Positions 62,101 to 64,000 of a stretch of 64,000 nucleotides of DNA are shown one piece after another. How positions within the stretch are numbered: position 1 is the first letter of the stretch; each line of letters starts with the position of its first letter. This DNA comes from a virus. Location of the stretch: positions 1-64,000 of IMG/VR virus record IMGVR_UViG_3300032083_002724; one strand, given 5' to 3'. Position numbers and translations under genes: made by a program. The notes beneath the pieces were generated by a model, which was not told the DNA's origin, did not search any database, and saw only the letters and a program-made list of their open reading frames with translations.

Positions 62101-64000
62101 CCTATACCAGAACCATAAGAGTGACCAGCAATGATGTCGCTATTGCCTGATTGCATGACAAAGGTATTAGATCTTGCTCTAAATATATTATCTCTAGAGG
62201 AATCATCATCAGTATATAATTTAAGATAACGACTATCATTATCATTATAAGTTAGTAGTACGCTAAGTGGATAACTATACTTACTATACAATTTTGTATC
62301 AAAGACAGAGTTAATACTACCATCAGTGGCTCTAGCATATCCAGCAAGATATCCACCACTGTAACCAAGAGCAAATTCAAGTTCTTCTCCACTATCCCAT
62401 TTGGATAACAGCACCCCAGAATCCCAAAGGTTGTAAGAGCTTCCACTAATACTTATGTCAGGAGAAAATCTAACATAGGCCGAGAAACCTCCAGAAACTG
62501 GGATGCCGCTTCCAAAATTAATATTACCATCTACTCCAGATACTCTAATAGCTTTATTGAATGAATCAGAGATTCTACCTTTAAGTTCATGGTCTGATTG
62601 CACCCAATCAAGAGTTTTATATGATCGTTGCGAAGTATCAAAAATGCCACTACTGTTAAATCTAAGACCAATGTTTTCTACTATACTGGCGTTTGCGTCA
62701 GAGTTAAAGAAACCACTAGCTGCCGCAGCAGCAAAAGCACCTATTGGGTTAGACAAAACAAAATTATCTTGAACGCGAGTGAAATCATAGAAGCCACTCA
62801 TGAACGGAGTTTCTAGTTCTGGATTATAAAATCCATAGCCAAACTGAACTGGGTTGAATGGACCATTTACAATCTCACCATCAACGCCTCTCCATCTTCT
62901 TGAATAATTTGTTTTAAGTGTTGATTCTTTATCTAATTCTTTATATCCATGAGGTATATTTTCTATCAAAGATGAATCTACAACTGTGATGTCTGAATTA
63001 ATGTTTGTTGGAAAATCAGAAGAACCTGAAGGTAGAGCAAAGAACTCTGATCTGTGGAATGGCCTATTGTTATCTTGATGACCAACAACATGGAGAGGGA
63101 AAGCGTTGGAAGGCTTATAAGTAAATGATAAATATGCATGTGCAATTGCAGCGCCGCTGGGGAATGGGAATATATCAAGATATAAATGTTCAAAGTAACT
63201 ACTATCATTGTATGTAGTACTAGCACCTAGATCAACATCATCTTCATATATTTTTAGAGGTATTGTATACTCTGCAAATTCTGTGCTATTTATAACAGGG
63301 CTTGTTGGAAGAGAATAATGATCACCACCTTCATTGTTAGTTCCAGATGTTGCGAAGTAACTAAACTTATCAGAGAAAGTTTCTGTAGATATTCCAAGAT
63401 CGTCAATCCCACCAAACCCAGACTCAACTGGCATTACACCAATGCCAGAAGGATGCTCACCAGAAGCATTCTGTAGGAATCCACCTATCTTTGGAGTTAT
63501 GTGGAAAAGTTTGTCATCGCTATATCCCACAACGTCTACAACAAAATCTCTAGTTCCAATTGCTTTTTTAGCTATTATCTTAAGTTCTATATCTTCTATT
63601 TGGAAGAAAGAATCTACTTCAGCAAAGTTTTTGCTTTGAGCTGTTTTCAACCCAAATCCAAACTGTCTGTCAAATTCACCATCTCTCAAGCCAAAGACAG
63701 AAGTTGGTGGTTCATGACCAAACTTTAATTTAAGTTTACCTGAGTCAGCAACGTCAGATGTCGATACTAACTCAATAAATCTACCTTGATCGCTTGACCT
63801 TAAGGATTGAGTAATTTCATTCTCAACCTCATAATTAAATACATTACTATCATTCTTCCAAACTGAATTTTCACCAGATGGGTAAATAGTAGTATCATAA
63901 TTGTAAGCTAATACTTGAGATGGTAATATCTCTCTTACTGAACGTAATCCTGTTTCTTGTGATTTTATGTATACTCCAAGATCGCCATTATCTATAATTC
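53187..64000 (-). CDS. giant virion protein with FG-GAP, VWA-like and LamG-like parts, 5' end outside window
   Basis: The frame is open to the right edge, so at least 3,603 residues are encoded and the start is not seen. In order of translation: a LamG/concanavalin-like region (62530-62200), a run of LF/LY-x-x-G repeats (61060-60480), FG-GAP repeats 1 and 2 (59955-59514), a VWA-like segment with DDSFS (59063-59049), FG-GAP 3 and 4 (58652-58190), a long insertion of unknown domains (about 58100-54700), FG-GAP 5 to 7 (54620-53766), and a final set of LY-x-SG repeats at the C-terminus. FG-GAP repeats form beta-propellers. The whole is probably an adhesive tail-tip or fibre protein contacting host glycan or proteins. 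Confidence 0.85.
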   Translation of the reverse strand, partial: IIDNGDLGVYIKSQETGLRSVREILPSQVLAYNYDTTIYPSGENSVWKNDSNVFNYEVENEITQSLRSSDQGRFIELVSTSDVADSGKLKLKFGHEPPTSVFGLRDGEFDRQFGFGLKTAQSKNFAEVDSFFQIEDIELKIIAKKAIGTRDFVVDVVGYSDDKLFHITPKIGGFLQNASGEHPSGIGVMPVESGFGGIDDLGISTETFSDKFSYFATSGTNNEGGDHYSLPTSPVINSTEFAEYTIPLKIYEDDVDLGASTTYNDSSYFEHLYLDIFPFPSGAAIAHAYLSFTYKPSNAFPLHVVGHQDNNRPFHRSEFFALPSGSSDFPTNINSDITVVDSSLIENIPHGYKELDKESTLKTNYSRRWRGVDGEIVNGPFNPVQFGYGFYNPELETPFMSGFYDFTRVQDNFVLSNPIGAFAAAAASGFFNSDANASIVENIGLRFNSSGIFDTSQRSYKTLDWVQSDHELKGRISDSFNKAIRVSGVDGNINFGSGIPVSGGFSAYVRFSPDISISGSSYNLWDSGVLLSKWDSGEELEFALGYSGGYLAGYARATDGSINSVFDTKLYSKYSYPLSVLLTYNDNDSRYLKLYTDDDSSRDNIFRARSNTFVMQSGNSDIIAGHSYGSGIGINAFITDIGLGGFNASGANIVQGLIPSEQSRVMQQTSASGYFRTLKVPFDSGSLTYDKRQYNFWEYVNDETEKWHLGDFKICQFNHEFDRFTTRVGKDFVIFNLSHDGSGYTQRTDTALPSGSINVSGLAYHSQIENDMLRFNLSVPRDDNSDRFYAVTPRISKSLPRGYDFTQRGLVVDTIMEHDIDNNVTWSDGTTGPKLIVSLYAPQYNDTSELERSNYGLVNRKAHYLEQSGCWQKLSSTFTYEDFIDNSEPWADFNSDVIDREKTEAYYNFDLDEMFVQYDLAYPSGTSFRSNLKLHAVNLRAEEALASGIIIPESGFTFYVDGRTIRNQAIEFFVNSHVIDSGNFNLYTSGEAVPVASGSANLYTSGTNIVSLDPINGSIPPLTLVTSTIEGSITFDPSLNSFGSIGELFGHEPHIQTHNPAISLFVGGKIELDARSEMNLFVTTDITPLPPSGSIGLFSFSDGVIETDQQQSLFVHGTIPDPTTDTQLMNLYTENTVQPAQDTNIDQMPLFVIGSRVVPSGVSNLNLVTMSYAFLANTDNASNFINWTNENVGTGILANETDYSYLEANDEIRGVDLTAFGSCDFNFERATETPITIHGETFGDDCVEAGIFRPKRLYTNLATSGFKTDVGYSGHFYGIRKYTGLVPDSPYEMTIFGKSGGTDRKSVPASMSIEYGFNDEVNFSGIKLIADGISGASGVVSTPEASGRDYSDEYGASVKAKGNYLLVGAPYREVHDFTGSYSLGEAGSVFVYKRNPAPTGFDWSEQDDKSGFSLVTELAYPEGMRRDSKTRSVITRLNEGTANQRDLPFAAIQTNWTLNQEGRNLGYSLDMSSSGNSPIIVAGAPNGKWSRRFDDPVPDSLQVALFVFTSPFVQERTFRGPGGHPITQTWRDVLSVIEEHDLLYKFYCDPAVKIDPKIIVVEPVLDDANADPNEFIDPEADGTVFKFEINNHKRTDNNQTGGWQATDDKMLEQLKQIFHGAESGVFKYDATKPNNNIPVIVSAIIDDSFSMGAGKLGASFDRFKDWYAEYSLASGVTDIGGTPRSGATTEFTNRELGGERWIDLSNELLRQTLDLDRMKNSRDFELFANFIGNFDVDAATFNVAPPSGGVVVVFEEENNDGVSGWNIIDEIYSPTTLNNNTVDRFGHAVAISDDANVIAIGSPYINEAVQIWQKNYVDPRPYVGSWLSDVGSNDNPTGYLRTMLRRWQSLQSEAGSNSVADNAVYDELTPSGKLQLRRDNNIHCYDLIKEYKYSEIKPGGEWSWLFNKFAPTPRLGYSVAVNEDGSIVAAGAPTDSVLHDDIGTGDPLRLIDLWWRPQTNYNHVTHIKSQWYNSVNAGSVTVFESRRYYPHNNKAVEFTLFGNKHRSVNIESQGANLFDHMSQIFASNSKTFTRLPESEVDIPNDAGLAFIITPEIDALSDEVLDNIQDWLGLGDRHLVLVADDPRFEGNGIYAEGTAIINKILQRLDSRMTIVPARNSFESMIGSNRLDDQEFNENEPNVIPSFVPRNTTSTYVLSTDLYASGVGDIKLNYPGIYEAYTCEERKNILGIPEIGDFPSYADLNSRCNMIPQHGGDLRAEWNDFCEDPRGLGVIIYPVNLAFAFGTVNELDYGCCLGEGDCPVFPTLINYEPIPLMVASEHVSFEKVTPATPDEIIIEDIMGTEIISEDVFGDDPFEEAAFYWSADSNNYKRINLNIQPTSSPSKFITTPDQSFNKTNILRGESNPEKEQKRSSVNIQPLVITAKEKYAESSSEVILIGTTETELRSFIFSGRDDRHVLFYDNLLYEVGSETERLKDFAFIADWTGTDSFFEAREESILDALLEASIPSDGKLDTITTFKFYVDNDHYQAAWIANPTLLDDNGDPISDTVFNREMGFIKEWLSTNNKKLYITLGRSSSNESSVSIDRIRAVEKIANSLGINIKPLLLEARGKYADVTDFRLPNGVTLQGSTTPSTEMFAYSDLKGSIELKNAYGRISNNTIAEIRDIPLGSLVCVDIRSGGTALLSSQNRNSNDIHNITDDFIEIIDVPYLKTGVASVTFPVLAGSGYRVFVDTISANFNEKLQTNFLISNCDRRYGAQASGSNVEIKDVIHIPGNPQHNEFRTVANDFIGARIHKTRSEQQKYDINAFTPRQREFQFDGSVNHESINIYIPSGDGTTAIDVNEITIYMDANKINYTLEQAQSLSFNPSTTRIVGISGALLPSDVKLTPVPVKVGEREIIIPGTPEVVTTVTESRPVSTNSMKYCPSTECSGIFIERNPDGLIDDGPVVAAQEVYHQRPFDVGVDKSRITVLTDASLIQGSRIANENGVIHDTVADFLNSLYPDTVFPDENQGNSYNVISRIKAPVQSSPQKLFNSTGNSGLMIRFAGDGTTPTSGLQMNNFMDDVDPAAERNGNVITILDIDIGESPLYILPTDLPPRPEQVPALKKAQIASFDQEQYIYGGTAKFSGIIDGTMYADAFYGQMPQLLKDKGYDYLDFDKLPSGYPGDLFGYSVAIRDNKLVVGSPFAAFSSETPTTWTAVSGNTPRYEAISGTITSYGGGAGSAFLYERGTRTLSDYGVVGGSSKSWNVVRKFRPTSINVGQDIFDVELASGSLHLGNHAYTSGELDHLTRVTDQFGYSVDFRDDVLAVGAPGHDFPNFEEMIFSRGGEASGAFNHKAFSASIDIPERNIYDMGESGVRHEYALGGSGVTAVLNNGAVFVYEDAVSDWDSRTKDWQLVQKLVPQGYNSRLQKTVSASGSENDYFGKALSVSRDKTSDSDYIFAVGSPHHKFATSGNHTTFTMGLDAGAAYVSDGILRVPDQTTANTGIFLQARIYSDSGIDRSQTSNVSDFIYLEVHNSGGLNTEHETSGVLYTNNEGEIFLEVSGQDPSQRGFVVHRPFIKEITGQRFRGVPIDNRNFTLYTSGRPPVASGSMNLFAEVAEGRVLSSGLGLYASNIPDMVSGVFSGSGFNLYSSGVTTTPSP
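53766..54620 (-). repeat. FG-GAP propeller repeats 5-7 of the giant protein
   Basis: Three units with the FG-GAP plan: DLFGYSVAIRDNKLVVGSP (54620-54552), DQFGYSVDFRDDVLAVGAP (54240-54171) and DYFGKALSVS...IFAVGSP (53856-53766). The first two end in a 'GG-x-GSAFLYER' or 'NNGAVFVYED' strand, the third in 'DAGAAYVSDG'. Together with repeats 1-4 they make seven, the number of blades in an integrin-type propeller. Confidence 0.85.
58190..59955 (-). repeat. FG-GAP propeller repeats 1-4 of the giant protein
   Basis: Four units: EYGASVKAKGNYLLVGAP (near 59955-59880), NLGYSLDMSS...IIVAGAP (59613-59514), DRFGHAVAISDDANVIAIGSP (58652-58581) and PRLGYSVAVNEDGSIVAAGAP (58262-58190). Units 1 and 4 also carry the closing strand ('AGSVFVYKRN', 'NAGSVTVFESRR'). 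The VWA-like segment lies between units 2 and 3. Confidence 0.85.
59049..59063 (-). other. MIDAS-like DxSxS motif of a VWA-type segment
   Basis: The codons read DDSFS inside VIVSAIIDDSFSMGAGKLG, a hydrophobic strand followed by D-x-S-x-S and SMG, as in von Willebrand A metal-ion-dependent adhesion sites. A helix-like FDRFKDWYAEY follows. Only about 110 residues remain before FG-GAP repeat 3, shorter than a typical 180-residue VWA domain, so part of the fold may lie upstream. Confidence 0.55.
60480..61060 (-). repeat. tandem LF/LY-x-x-G protein repeats in the giant protein
   Basis: About nine irregular units of 18-25 residues share a hydrophobic LF or LY pair followed by Gly and a Pro/Ser/Asp-rich loop, for example FNLYTSGEAVPVASG, SANLYTSG, AISLFVGG, MNLFVTTD, QSLFVHG, MNLYTEN and MPLFVIGSRVV. 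Four more units close the protein (53370-53190). They probably stack as beta-hairpins of a fibre. The same '[VL]-[FY]-x-SG' flavour appears in the left-edge fibre gene. Confidence 0.7.
62200..62530 (-). other. LamG/concanavalin-like lectin region of the giant protein
   Basis: Segments such as INFGSGIPVSGGFSAYVRFS, then LEFALGYSGGYLAGYARATDG and PLSVLLTYNDNDSRYLKLYTD, follow the strand order of LamG/concanavalin-like jelly rolls ('f-s-x-a-W-v-k', 'l-x-v-x-Y-x-g-x-x-v-x-l-Y-v-d'). These domains often bind glycans or are structural in virion fibres. Pattern-based assignment. Confidence 0.6.

Overview
This window is an internal piece of a large, AT-rich, densely packed double-stranded DNA tailed phage (Caudoviricetes). 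The evidence is a phage-type replication set (RecA-like recombinase, DnaB helicase, TOPRIM primase, family C polymerase, SSB), nucleotide-metabolism genes (class II ribonucleotide reductase, dUTPase, PhoH, dNMP kinase), free-standing homing-type endonucleases, and very long virion proteins. Genes mostly overlap by 1-14 bases (ATGA, TAATG, GTGA, TTGA), and I saw no rRNA, tRNA, CRISPR array or insertion sequence. The host cannot be named. Kdo- and deoxysugar-type functions fit a Gram-negative host, and the gene set resembles environmental, probably aquatic, phages. No terminase, portal or major capsid gene is visible, so both window edges lie inside the genome.

Layout. (1) 1-1107, plus strand: the end of a Ser-Gly-rich fibre-like protein, a tail-fibre protein with an Mtd-like N-terminus, and two tandem mini-proteins. 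(2) 1128-3118: small membrane or secreted proteins of unknown role. (3) 3139-15440: nucleotide metabolism and replication/recombination. (4) 15446-18757: a glycosyltransferase, two conserved phage proteins (one with an EF-hand loop), a DUF6356-like protein and a PAP2 phosphatase. (5) 18786-30414: a sugar island with a DapA/NanA-like aldolase, metal-type KdsA, two Fe(II)/2OG dioxygenases, methyltransferases, RmlC-like and FdtA-like cupins, GT-A-like proteins, RmlD-, RmlA- and RmlB-like enzymes, a CMP-sugar synthetase and a small HAD phosphatase. (6) 30427-34917: a DNA polymerase III alpha gene broken into two reading frames, with a DEDDh exonuclease and an endonuclease VII-type HNH gene between the halves, then SSB. 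(7) 34924-41131: more glycosyltransferases and degenerate sugar/methyltransferase relatives. (8) 41136-43008: a homing-type nuclease, a possible annealing protein and a zinc ribbon. (9) A strong terminator hairpin at 43016-43042 sits where the two strands converge. (10) 43041-64000, minus strand: six virion genes, ending in a protein of more than 3,600 residues that runs off the right edge.

How it fits together. The reductase, dUTPase and dNMP kinase supply dNTPs. RecA, helicase, primase, the split polymerase, a trans-acting proofreading exonuclease and SSB make up the replisome. The sugar genes look able to make a CMP-linked Kdo-like acid and a dTDP-6-deoxy-3-keto or amino-type sugar precursor, and the many glycosyltransferases could attach these to virion proteins, host surface glycan or another acceptor. 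The acceptor cannot be read from sequence.

Most unusual points: the clean split of the polymerase at the palm/fingers boundary with mobile-type DNA in the break; a Kdo-type pathway inside a phage replication region; and a giant virion protein with exactly seven FG-GAP repeats and a VWA-like MIDAS motif between repeats two and three, the order seen in integrin alpha chains that carry an I domain.
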